From positions 275 through 8,047 of the forward strand of contig PMMV01000027.1 in the NCBI GenBank assembly GCA_003162115.1: DNA of 7,773 nt. Direction: 5' to 3'. The stretch comes from Methanobacterium sp. GTDB taxonomy: Archaea > Methanobacteriota > Methanobacteria > Methanobacteriales > Methanobacteriaceae. Shown here piece by piece: positions 1 to 5,736 of this stretch (the first letter of the stretch is position 1; each line of letters starts with the position of its first letter). The notes beneath the pieces are model-generated. The model was not told the DNA's origin, did no database searches, and saw nothing but the letters and a program-made list of their open reading frames with translations. The translations under genes and the position numbers were made by a program.

Positions 1-27
1 TTTTTTTTATTTTGATATTAAATTAGG

Positions 28-48
28 TTTAAAAAGGCCAAAAATATT
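28..48 (+). promoter_or_regulatory. Putative promoter of the NMD3 gene
   Basis: Two AT-rich TATA-like elements, TTTAAAAA (28-35) and AAAATATT (41-48), lie 26-46 bp before the ATG at 74. Archaeal TATA boxes sit about 25 bp before the transcription start, so either would give a short leader. A weak GTGA (66-69) four bases before the ATG could act as ribosome binding site. The whole stretch is AT-rich, so the element assignment is tentative. Confidence 0.35.
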
Positions 49-73
49 TTATTATTAATTTAACAGTGAAATT

Positions 74-1144
74 ATGTTTTGTCCAAGATGCGGTAACGAA
101 GATGAAGAATTGTACGAAGGGATATGCAGATCCTGCTTTGTAAAGGAAGCGCGTCTCATAAGCATTCCTCAAGATTTAGAAGTTACTATCTGCACCCACT
201 GCAGTTCGCTCTTAAATGGTATAAAGTGGGAGGATTCAGAGCTTTCAGAAGAAGAACTTGTTACCACGGTCATAATGGAAAACTATGACCTATTACCATA
301 TGTTCAAGTCCTCGAATTATCTGTTGAAATACTCACAGTCAGAGGCTCCAATTATGAATGTTTAATCCGCGTTGAAGGGACTGTTCTAGATACTAGGGTG
401 GTTGAAGAACATAGGGTAAATGTAAAAATTAAAAAAAGTTCCTGTCCTGATTGCAGTAAATACGCTTCAGGGTACTTTGAATCAGTAATCCAGATACGTG
501 CCGATAAAAGATTTCCAACTTCTAAAGAGATTCAAGCCATCGATAAGATAATAAGGGCAAAAATTAGTATATTATCAGTAAAAAATAGAATGGCATACGT
601 TTCAGATGTATCAATTATAAAAGAAGGAGTAGACTATTATGTTGGATCTTACAAAGCGGCTAGAAAACTTGCAAGTGCAGTTAAGGATGTAATGGGTGGA
701 GTGGTCCAAGAATCACCTCGTTTAGTTGGAAGAGACAAATCTAGGGGAAGGGATCTTTACAGGATATGGATCTCTATAAGACTGCCAGATTTCCAAAAAG
801 GAGATTTTATAGAATACAAAAACCGTAAAGGACAGGTTAGAGGTTTTGACGGAAGAAAAATAATTTTAAATGATCTTGAAACGGATGGTATTTGGTCTAT
901 TATGTGGAAAGACTACAAAAAAATTAAAGTTATTGCAAGGCGTTCGGATATAAAAATAACCAATATTACCTCGAAAACACCAAAAAGTATTCAAATACTG
1001 CATCCAAACACTTATCAACCCATTGATTTAGACATTAATAAAGAAACATCGGATTTAAAGATTGGAAACGAAGTAAAAGTTCTTGAAGTTGAAGGAAAAA
1101 TTTATATCCTCAGAAATGATCATGAAAATAATCCTGATGAATAA
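74..1144 (+). CDS. nmd3: Archaeal NMD3-family ribosome-associated zinc-binding protein
   Basis: This 356-residue protein is the archaeal counterpart of eukaryotic NMD3, the adaptor for late maturation and nuclear export of the large ribosomal subunit. With no nucleus, the archaeal protein presumably acts in the cytoplasm on the 50S subunit; that role is inferred. The N terminus carries the family's CxxC pairs: C3/C6, C18/C21 and C40/C43, followed by a GxxW stretch (G49-W52). A further pair, C124/C127, comes after a beta-rich segment. Residues about 238-286 look like the small beta-barrel (eIF5A-like) domain seen in NMD3. The length fits archaeal members, which lack the C-terminal nuclear transport signals of the roughly 500-residue eukaryotic proteins. 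The ATG is preceded by a weak GTGA, and no better upstream start is visible. It is the first gene of a + strand run with tyrS, 102 bp away. Confidence 0.93.
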   Translation: MFCPRCGNEDEELYEGICRSCFVKEARLISIPQDLEVTICTHCSSLLNGIKWEDSELSEEELVTTVIMENYDLLPYVQVLELSVEILTVRGSNYECLIRVEGTVLDTRVVEEHRVNVKIKKSSCPDCSKYASGYFESVIQIRADKRFPTSKEIQAIDKIIRAKISILSVKNRMAYVSDVSIIKEGVDYYVGSYKAARKLASAVKDVMGGVVQESPRLVGRDKSRGRDLYRIWISIRLPDFQKGDFIEYKNRKGQVRGFDGRKIILNDLETDGIWSIMWKDYKKIKVIARRSDIKITNITSKTPKSIQILHPNTYQPIDLDINKETSDLKIGNEVKVLEVEGKIYILRNDHENNPDE

Positions 1145-1165
1145 CACAAAATAATATACTTCCGG

Positions 1166-1201
1166 TATTCTAAATTAGATGATAAGTGTACTATTCTAAA
1201 T
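1166..1201 (+). repeat. Pair of 10-bp direct repeats before tyrS
   Basis: TATTCTAAAT occurs exactly at 1166-1175 and again at 1192-1201, a start-to-start distance of 26 bp. The second copy overlaps the putative tyrS TATA element. Two identical half-sites on one DNA face could be an operator, but no regulator is known from this window and AT-rich DNA produces such repeats by chance. Confidence 0.4.
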
Positions 1202-1205
1202 ATTT
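1198..1205 (+). promoter_or_regulatory. Putative TATA box of tyrS
   Basis: AAATATTT lies about 45 bp before the preferred tyrS ATG at 1247. Transcription starting about 25 bp downstream would give a leader of roughly 20 bases that contains the GGTGA ribosome binding site. A T5 tract at 1216-1220 could also help end the NMD3 transcript. Confidence 0.3.
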
Positions 1206-1236
1206 ACATTTTAAACTTTTTAATTTGTTATTATAT

Positions 1237-1241
1237 GGTGA
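1237..1241 (+). promoter_or_regulatory. Ribosome binding site that decides the tyrS start
   Basis: GGTGA is complementary to the anti-Shine-Dalgarno region and lies five bases before the ATG at 1247. The earlier in-frame ATG at 1235 overlaps this site and has no Shine-Dalgarno sequence before it. The ATG at 1247 is therefore preferred. Confidence 0.6.
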
Positions 1242-1246
1242 TAATA

Positions 1247-2221
1247 ATGGACCTTGACTCTAAGAAGGAAAACATTAAAAGAGGTACCCTTGAAGTGGTG
1301 ACAGAAGAAGAACTCATAGATAAAATCAAAAAAACCAAACCAATTGCATACATTGGATACGAACCATCAGGAAAAATCCATTTAGGTCACGCAATCACTG
1401 TTAAAAAGATGATAGATCTTCAAAATGCGGGTTTCAAGGTTAAAATTCTACTTGCAGATCTTCACGCTTACTTAAACGGCAAGGGAAGTCTTGAAGAAAT
1501 TGATGAGATATCGACATACAATATGAAGTGTTTCAGAGCCTTAGGGCTTTCTGAAGATACTGAATTCGTACTCGGTTCCAGCTTTCAAACACTTGAAGAT
1601 TACACTTACAGGATATACGAACTAGCACTTTCAACAACATTAACACGAGCAAAACGCAGCATGGCACAGATAACAAGGGACAGTAAGGATCATAAGGTTG
1701 CTGAAGTAATATATCCCCTTATGCAAGTTATTGACATGATATTCCTGAAGGTCGATGTGGCACTAGGCGGGATGGAACAACGAAAGATCCATATGCTTGC
1801 AAGGGAGAGTCTTCCAAGGATGGGATTTGAGGCTCCTGTTTGTCTACACACCCCTCTTCTTCATGGTACTGATGGATCTGATAAAATGTCTTCAAGTAAA
1901 GAGAACTACATTGCAATAGACGATGAACCAGATGTTATAAGGAAAAAATTACAGAAGAGTTTCTGTCCACAGGGACAGGTTGAAGGGAATCCTGTAATAG
2001 AAATTGCAGAACATTTCATATTTACAGAAGATAAAACAATCCTAATAGAAAGGCCAACAAAATTTGGTGGAAACTTGGAACTCAATTACAACGATCTGTT
2101 GGAGATATATTCCAGGAATGAATTACATCCCCTTGACCTTAAAAATTCTGTTATAAAACGTTTAATAGAAATTTTAGAACCTGTTAGGGAGTATCTTAAA
2201 TCAGACCAGATTTTTAAGTAG
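1247..2221 (+). CDS. tyrS: Tyrosyl-tRNA synthetase, archaeal type
   Basis: Class I aminoacyl-tRNA synthetase that charges tRNA-Tyr with tyrosine in the cytoplasm. Counting from the ATG at 1247 it has 324 residues. The Rossmann domain opens with a YIGYEPSGK segment and the HIGH-type motif HLGH at 45-48. KMSSS is at 213-217. Tyrosine-pocket residues known from the M. jannaschii enzyme are present: Y35 (its Y32), and Q160 and D163 in the YPLMQVID segment (its Q155 and D158). The [14 protein letters not shown] stretch is also almost identical to that enzyme. There is no bacterial-type S4 tRNA-binding tail, and the length is slightly above the roughly 306 of M. jannaschii. An in-frame ATG at 1235 would add four residues, but GGTGA at 1237-1241 favours 1247. 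It is followed at 41 bp by a small gene that may be cotranscribed. Confidence 0.96.
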   Translation: MDLDSKKENIKRGTLEVVTEEELIDKIKKTKPIAYIGYEPSGKIHLGHAITVKKMIDLQNAGFKVKILLADLHAYLNGKGSLEEIDEISTYNMKCFRALGLSEDTEFVLGSSFQTLEDYTYRIYELALSTTLTRAKRSMAQITRDSKDHKVAEVIYPLMQVIDMIFLKVDVALGGMEQRKIHMLARESLPRMGFEAPVCLHTPLLHGTDGSDKMSSSKENYIAIDDEPDVIRKKLQKSFCPQGQVEGNPVIEIAEHFIFTEDKTILIERPTKFGGNLELNYNDLLEIYSRNELHPLDLKNSVIKRLIEILEPVREYLKSDQIFK

Positions 2222-2250
2222 TCTAAAAAAAAATTGTAGATATAAATATT

Positions 2251-2255
2251 GGAGG
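2251..2255 (+). promoter_or_regulatory. Strong ribosome binding site for a TTG start
   Basis: GGAGG sits seven bases before the TTG at 2263, an ideal spacing. It supports translation of the small downstream gene despite its rare start codon, and its correct frame. Confidence 0.65.
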
Positions 2256-2262
2256 GATTTAA

Positions 2263-2502
2263 TTGGTAGAAGAAAATGTTGAAAAATTCGAAATGAGGAT
2301 TCCGCCCGGAGTTAGTGGGCAGATAATTGCTCATGTAATGGATAACTATGACCTTGAAGTTAAACAGACTGACTCCGGCCCTGTTTTCGAAGGAGAGATA
2401 AAAAACCTTGAAGATGCGAGAGATTATATTGTTAAAGCATTAAATGAGAGGATAGCTGAACTTGAAAGGAAAAATAGTGATGAAACCAAATCTCCTAAAT
2501 GA
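2263..2502 (+). CDS. Conserved-looking small protein of unknown function, TTG start
   Basis: I do not recognise a named family for this 79-residue protein. The TTG start is chosen because GGAGG lies seven bases upstream and no in-frame ATG lies near that site. The sequence suggests a compact soluble beta-alpha-beta-beta-alpha fold: strand 9-14, helix 16-29, strands around 30-36 and 40-46, and a long acidic/basic helix from about 48 to 70. The last nine residues are polar and probably disordered. There is no signal peptide, membrane segment or Cys pair. The gene is 41 bp downstream of tyrS on the same strand. A TATA-like TATAAATA at 2241-2248 is too close to the start for a leader containing the ribosome binding site. 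Cotranscription with tyrS is therefore likely. A role in translation is only a guess from position. Confidence 0.78.
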   Translation: MVEENVEKFEMRIPPGVSGQIIAHVMDNYDLEVKQTDSGPVFEGEIKNLEDARDYIVKALNERIAELERKNSDETKSPK

Positions 2503-2512
2503 ATATATTCTA

Positions 2513-2519
2513 TTTTTTT
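2513..2519 (+). terminator. Oligo-T terminator after the tyrS block
   Basis: A T7 tract starts 10 bp after the stop of the 79-residue gene and lies before the convergent 3' end of tmk. Archaeal RNA polymerase commonly terminates at oligo-T tracts without a stable hairpin. The position between converging genes fits. Confidence 0.5.
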
Positions 2520-2533
2520 AATTGATTCCGTAT

Positions 2534-3109
2534 TCAAATGCACATACCCAATTTACGGGCCATAACCCTTTTTATATCATCATGAACTTTGTTCAAACCA
2601 TTTTTTGCATTTACTACCATAAAATCCTCTTTCTCAGCAAGGTCAAGGTATCTTTCCCTGATCTTTATTAGAAAATCTATATCTTCAAAACTATCCTTAC
2701 CTTCACATCGTGAGATTGCTGTTTCAGGGTCTATATCCATTAATAAAACAATATCTGGTTTTTTAGCGAATTTATTTATCTCCGCTATCCAATCGGCTCC
2801 GTTCTGGTATACTAAGCTGGAATAGAAACATCTGTCGCTAACAACAATCTTGCTCTTTTTTTCTGCTTCCGTGATCTTGTCCATTAAAATTATCCTGTCT
2901 GCTGCAAAAAGGAGTGCAAGAGTTTTCTGGAAGTTTTCATTAGTCGCATTAGGATTGCGGAGCATATTCCTAATTAACCTACCTGCTGGTGAGTCTGTAG
3001 GTTCAAAAACCCGGAAAACTTCAATTCCACATTTTTTAAGCCAATTAATAAGCATTTCTACTTGGGTTGACTTACCAGATCCATCAATTCCTTCTAAACA
3101 TATATACAT
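2534..3109 (-). CDS. tmk: Thymidylate kinase (dTMP kinase)
   Basis: Phosphorylates dTMP to dTDP with ATP, an essential cytoplasmic step of dTTP synthesis. The 191-residue protein has the normal family length and order of motifs. The P-loop GIDGSGKST is at 7-15. The EPTDSPAG segment at 36-43 carries the phosphate-contacting Glu-Pro-Thr. An AADR segment is at 69-72. The DR(Y) motif region at 92-102 retains D92 and R93, although the usual Tyr is Cys (C94). The LID region runs from R134 to about R153, with the FE...IRERY pattern. The ATG has GGGAGA six bases upstream (minus strand). The gene converges on the tyrS block, with 31 bp between stops, and is divergent from the lipid-kinase-like gene. 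A diverged relative lies on the opposite strand at 4124-4708. This copy keeps the catalytic motifs, so it is the likely genuine dTMP kinase. Confidence 0.94.
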   Translation of the reverse strand: MYICLEGIDGSGKSTQVEMLINWLKKCGIEVFRVFEPTDSPAGRLIRNMLRNPNATNENFQKTLALLFAADRIILMDKITEAEKKSKIVVSDRCFYSSLVYQNGADWIAEINKFAKKPDIVLLMDIDPETAISRCEGKDSFEDIDFLIKIRERYLDLAEKEDFMVVNAKNGLNKVHDDIKRVMARKLGMCI

Positions 3110-3153
3110 AACAAATCTCCCTAATAATTGATCCTTATTTGTTTTCTAAATCA

Positions 3154-3161
3154 TTTATAGG
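3154..3161 (-). promoter_or_regulatory. Putative TATA box of tmk
   Basis: On the minus strand CCTATAAA lies about 45-52 bp before the tmk ATG. This would place the transcription start near 3133 with a leader of about 24 bases holding the GGGAGA ribosome binding site. Spacing is good, but the region is AT-rich. Confidence 0.4.
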
Positions 3162-3198
3162 CAATTCCCATGTTCAGTGATTTTATAGAAATAATTAA

Positions 3199-3211
3199 TA
3201 AAACGGTTTTA
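3199..3211. repeat. Small inverted repeat in the divergent tmk intergenic region
   Basis: TAAAAC and GTTTTA form perfect 6-bp arms around a single G. It lies in the 282-bp AT-rich region between the divergent tmk and lipid-kinase-like genes. It might be an operator. Otherwise that stretch shows only promoter-like AT elements and no supportable gene. Confidence 0.25.
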
Positions 3212-3342
3212 ACAAAAAAGTTAATTATATAATAATATTTTTGCAATTAAATATTTTATACTGATTTAAACAACTTTTAAAGATGATAATCCATATTTAA
3301 ATTTAATAACATAAGAGTTCTAAACTTTTTAAAATTCTGTTA

Positions 3343-3350
3343 TTATATCA
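3343..3350 (+). promoter_or_regulatory. Putative TATA box of the lipid-kinase-like gene
   Basis: TTATATCA lies about 45 bp before the ATG at 3392, giving a predicted leader of about 20 bases. That leader shows no convincing Shine-Dalgarno sequence, so initiation may be weak or near-leaderless. Confidence 0.35.
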
Positions 3351-3391
3351 TGAACAAATACAAATTCTCTTATATGTAAAAGAACTTCATT

Positions 3392-4060
3392 ATGGACATG
3401 ATAGCTAGTGATATTATAGGTCTAATTTTGGTCTATGGATATATAGCCATTTTACTAATTATATCTGAAAAGGTATTGAATAAATATCCTACATTCAGCA
3501 GAAAGTTCCTTCATATCATGGTTGGAAATGTGATTTTTATACTGCCATTTTTCACTAGTCAGTTTGTTATTACTTTCCTTGCAGCAGCCCCATTCATATT
3601 GTTAACTTTTTTAATGAGCCCATACTCTCCAATTAAATTTAATGACAGAATATCGACATCAGGGCATGGTATGGGCCTTGTTTACTATGCAATATCTTGG
3701 ACTGTCCTAGCATTCTTTTTCTATGATCAGCAATGGATAATCGCAGTAGGTATAGCAGCAATGTCATATGGGGACGGTATGGCTGCGTTAATCGGAGAAA
3801 AATTTGGAAAACACAAATACAATATATTTGGGGATAAAAAGAGCTTTGAAGGTTCAATTACAATGTTCTTAGTATTGATTGTAACTTTAGGAATTGTTTT
3901 AGCATATTACAATATTTTCACTGCTAATTTCATAATTATACCTGTAGTGGCACTCATAGCCACAATATTTGAAGGAATAACACCAAAGGGATTGGATAAC
4001 ATAACTGCATGTTTCTCTGCAGTAGGTGTGTATCTTCTTCTAACTATGATGGTTTTTTAA
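3392..4060 (+). CDS. Membrane CTP-dependent polyprenol/dolichol kinase-like protein (SEC59/VTE5/DGK1 family)
   Basis: A 222-residue polytopic membrane protein related to dolichol kinase, phytol kinase and CTP-dependent diacylglycerol kinase, often annotated as phosphatidate cytidylyltransferase-like. These enzymes use CTP to phosphorylate a lipid hydroxyl. Visible signatures are RKFLH at 37-41, YGDGMAALIGEKFGKHK at 126-142, the GDKKSFEGS block at 147-155, and EGITPKGLDN at 194-203 near the C terminus. Hydrophobic segments lie at about 8-24, 42-74, 95-125, 156-174 and 180-193, suggesting six or seven helices. The likely substrate in an archaeon is an isoprenoid alcohol such as dolichol or geranylgeraniol, but the sequence does not decide this. 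The start has no clear ribosome binding site; an in-frame ATG at 3398 is an alternative. A thymidylate-kinase-like gene follows after 63 bp on the same strand. Confidence 0.85.
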   Translation: MDMIASDIIGLILVYGYIAILLIISEKVLNKYPTFSRKFLHIMVGNVIFILPFFTSQFVITFLAAAPFILLTFLMSPYSPIKFNDRISTSGHGMGLVYYAISWTVLAFFFYDQQWIIAVGIAAMSYGDGMAALIGEKFGKHKYNIFGDKKSFEGSITMFLVLIVTLGIVLAYYNIFTANFIIIPVVALIATIFEGITPKGLDNITACFSAVGVYLLLTMMVF

Positions 4061-4081
4061 AAATTACTACTTATTAGTCAA

Positions 4082-4098
4082 TTTTTTTAACAAAAAAA
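4082..4098 (+). terminator. T7/A7 inverted repeat between the lipid-kinase pair
   Basis: T7 (4082-4088) and A7 (4092-4098) flank a three-base spacer, 21 bp after the stop of the membrane kinase gene. The T tract could attenuate or end transcription. The only TATA-like element after it (AATATAAAT, 4101-4109) is too close to the next ATG for a normal leader, so read-through into the next gene is still likely. Confidence 0.3.
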
Positions 4099-4123
4099 GT
4101 AATATAAATTTGAAGGGATAGTA

Positions 4124-4708
4124 ATGCGTTATATAATTGTGGATGGATTAGATGGATCAGGAAAAGATACTCATGCAAATTTAATAATGGAAAAATATCT
4201 TTCAAAAGGAGAAAATGTAATTGTACGTACACATCCTTCTAATGACAATCCTTATGGAATAAAAGCTAAAAAAGCACTTTTAGGTAAGGGTAAAATTAAA
4301 CATATTATGGCATCGGTATACTACGCACTTGATGTAATTAGATCCGTTAGATTATATCACCAGAAGGCTGAAACAGTCATAATGGTACGTTATCTTATGG
4401 GAGTGGCTTATCTTCCATTTCCAATGGCAAAGTTACTATACAAGTTCTTTTCATTTGTTCTGCCAACATCAAATTATATGTTTTTTTTAGATGTTGAACC
4501 TGATGAATTACTTAAACGCCTCTTAAAACGAAACGAACATGAGATGTTCGAAAACTTAAACGACCTGATGAAAGTTAGGGAAAAGGCCATGGAATTAGCC
4601 AAAGATTGGCATACCATCAATACAGGTCAATCAATTGAACTTGCTCAAAAAGATATAAACAATATTTTAGAAAAACTTGACAAAGATGCATCATCAAAAA
4701 CAATTTAA
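4124..4708 (+). CDS. Diverged thymidylate-kinase-like P-loop kinase
   Basis: A 194-residue soluble P-loop kinase of the thymidylate kinase superfamily. The Walker A motif is GLDGSGKDT (8-16), with Asp rather than Ser/Thr directly after the Lys. The LID-like region R132-R152 contains EMFE and VRE, as in the family. The canonical EPT loop is replaced by THPSNDNP (36-43). The DR(Y) motif reads MVRY (87-90), so the usual Asp is V88 while R89 and Y90 remain. These changes sit around the nucleoside monophosphate site, so the acceptor may not be dTMP. The segment 91-121 is unusually hydrophobic and could contact membrane or lipid. GGG (4115-4117), six bases before the ATG, may serve as ribosome binding site. 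It follows the CTP-dependent lipid-kinase-like gene by 63 bp, probably in one operon. Automatic annotation would probably call it tmk; I doubt that function because a canonical tmk is at 2534-3109. Confidence 0.85.
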   Translation: MRYIIVDGLDGSGKDTHANLIMEKYLSKGENVIVRTHPSNDNPYGIKAKKALLGKGKIKHIMASVYYALDVIRSVRLYHQKAETVIMVRYLMGVAYLPFPMAKLLYKFFSFVLPTSNYMFFLDVEPDELLKRLLKRNEHEMFENLNDLMKVREKAMELAKDWHTINTGQSIELAQKDINNILEKLDKDASSKTI

Positions 4709-4753
4709 AGAATAATTATGGATAAAATTGAACAATAAATTTACGATAATTAC

Positions 4754-4801
4754 TTTATATAAATAAAACGGATTATATTTGGTATTAATTGATTTAATCC
4801 G
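4754..4801 (+). other. Orphan TATA-like element and inverted repeat between convergent genes
   Basis: TTTATATAAATA (4754-4765) is among the best TATA-like matches in the window, yet no gene follows on the + strand. A perfect 7-bp inverted repeat, CGGATTA (4769-4775) and TAATCCG (4795-4801), follows with a 19-base loop. The element lies between the convergent kinase-like and molybdopterin genes. It may be a small RNA promoter, a bidirectional terminator structure, or chance. I see no supportable small ORF in 4709-4890. Confidence 0.3.
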
Positions 4802-4890
4802 GTAAAATAAGAATAAGGATTGAAATTCACAAATTTACAATAATTCAATTTTCAAGATCATTAAATGAATCCATATAGCAAACTATCAAA

Positions 4891-5556
4891 TTAACTCCCT
4901 AAGAAGTTTTGGTTTAAATTACCACTATTTATGTATCCTCTGCTCTCCCAATAGCCCGTGTAGTTGGTGTTGTTGGTGACTTCAATTTTTGTGACCCATT
5001 TTATCCATTTATACCCCCATTTACTTTCAGCAACTAGTTGGAATGGAAAACCGTACTCAGGCGGAATTGTTACGTTGTTCATTTTATATGCAAGTAATAT
5101 ATTATTGTTATACAAGTAATCAATTGGGAATGAAGTGGTATAATTGTCAGCAGCAGTGAATATTACTGTTGTACCTGAAGGTAATGGTTTTACATCTTTC
5201 AAAAGGTCAGAAACCAAAACCCCTTGCCATAAAATAGTTGCATCCCATCCTTCAACACAGTTTATCGTTACAACTTTTTGGTAGGCTGTATGATTTAAAA
5301 CTTCATCATATGTGTAATTTCGAGGATTTTGAACCAGTCCAGTTACTTCCAGAGTGTAATTACTCATATTAACGTATTGAGTCCCCTTTATGGATGTTTT
5401 AGGCATACTATTAATTGATGTTAAATTCTGTCCTTGATAATTATTAACTTGAACACCTTGAAGCTTTACTGGCTGATTTTGCTGATACTCTACAACTGCA
5501 AAAATAACTATTACCAAAATAAGTAGTACCAGAAGAATGATAATTTTTCTGTCCAT
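4891..5556 (-). CDS. Membrane-anchored sulfite-oxidase-fold molybdopterin-binding protein
   Basis: A 221-residue protein with one N-terminal membrane anchor (4-22) followed by an oxidoreductase molybdopterin-binding domain (about 60-195), the fold of sulfite oxidase and MsrP/YedY. The INCVEGW stretch (98-104) holds C100, the position that ligates molybdenum in this family. The LVAESKWGYKWIKWVTKIEV stretch (174-193) matches the family's C-terminal block. The positive MDRK start predicts N-in/C-out topology. Nine N-glycosylation sequons (N44, N63, N66, N80, N88, N138, N161, N195, N198) fit an exposed glycoprotein. There is no twin-arginine motif. Electron donor and substrate are unknown, and no heme-partner (MsrQ-like) gene lies beside it. 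GGAG lies ten bases before the ATG (minus strand), a longish spacing. Oxidoreductase identity is likely; the actual reaction cannot be read from the sequence. Confidence 0.88.
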   Translation of the reverse strand: MDRKIIILLVLLILVIVIFAVVEYQQNQPVKLQGVQVNNYQGQNLTSINSMPKTSIKGTQYVNMSNYTLEVTGLVQNPRNYTYDEVLNHTAYQKVVTINCVEGWDATILWQGVLVSDLLKDVKPLPSGTTVIFTAADNYTTSFPIDYLYNNNILLAYKMNNVTIPPEYGFPFQLVAESKWGYKWIKWVTKIEVTNNTNYTGYWESRGYINSGNLNQNFLGS

Positions 5557-5659
5557 AAAAATTTAACTCCGAATAAAATTAATTTGAAATTAAATAGTCA
5601 TGTTCACCCTATTAATTCATTCCGAAAATATAATTATCATAATATTTTATGTAAAAACT

Positions 5660-5667
5660 ATTATAAA
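5660..5667 (-). promoter_or_regulatory. Putative TATA box of the molybdopterin-protein gene
   Basis: Minus-strand TTTATAAT lies just after the oligo-T tract that may end the upstream gene's transcript. The predicted transcription start near 5638 would leave a leader of about 80 bases, so a nearer AT-rich element cannot be excluded. Confidence 0.3.
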
Positions 5668-5675
5668 TTCTTTCT

Positions 5676-5683
5676 AAAAAAAA
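5676..5683 (-). terminator. Oligo-T terminator after the OB/HD-domain gene
   Basis: An A8 run on the + strand reads as T8 on the minus strand, 54 bp after the stop of the OB/HD gene. This would end that transcript before the molybdopterin-protein gene and suggests separate transcription of the two minus-strand genes. Confidence 0.45.
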
Positions 5684-5736
5684 TATTATCACAAAATAAA
5701 ATAATAAATTATCTGATCTACTTATTTGAATTGAAT

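Noticed and set aside
1..73. T8 run at the left edge as a terminator of an upstream + strand gene
   Set aside because: The upstream gene is not in the window, so the run cannot be assigned; it may equally be AT-rich promoter DNA.
1728..1916. 62-residue minus-strand reading frame inside tyrS
   Set aside because: It overlaps the conserved TyrRS catalytic core, including part of the KMSSS region, has no family resemblance, and is explained as antisense shadow.
2086..2334. 82-residue minus-strand frame across the tyrS end and the small gene
   Set aside because: It runs antisense to two better-supported genes and crosses their intergenic gap. Its Asn/Phe/Tyr-rich composition reflects AT-rich antisense DNA.
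2589..3131. Two + strand frames antisense to tmk
   Set aside because: The tmk reading contains every family motif; these frames show none and are Ser/Ile-rich antisense translations.
3350..3379. Nine-codon ATG...TAA mini-ORF before the lipid-kinase-like gene (possible leader peptide)
   Set aside because: It has no ribosome binding site and starts upstream of the predicted transcription start near 3371, so it is probably not in the mRNA.
4817..4855. ATTGAAATT ... AATTCAAT imperfect inverted repeat
   Set aside because: It needs a bulge, is entirely AT-rich and weak, and can be expected by chance in this composition.
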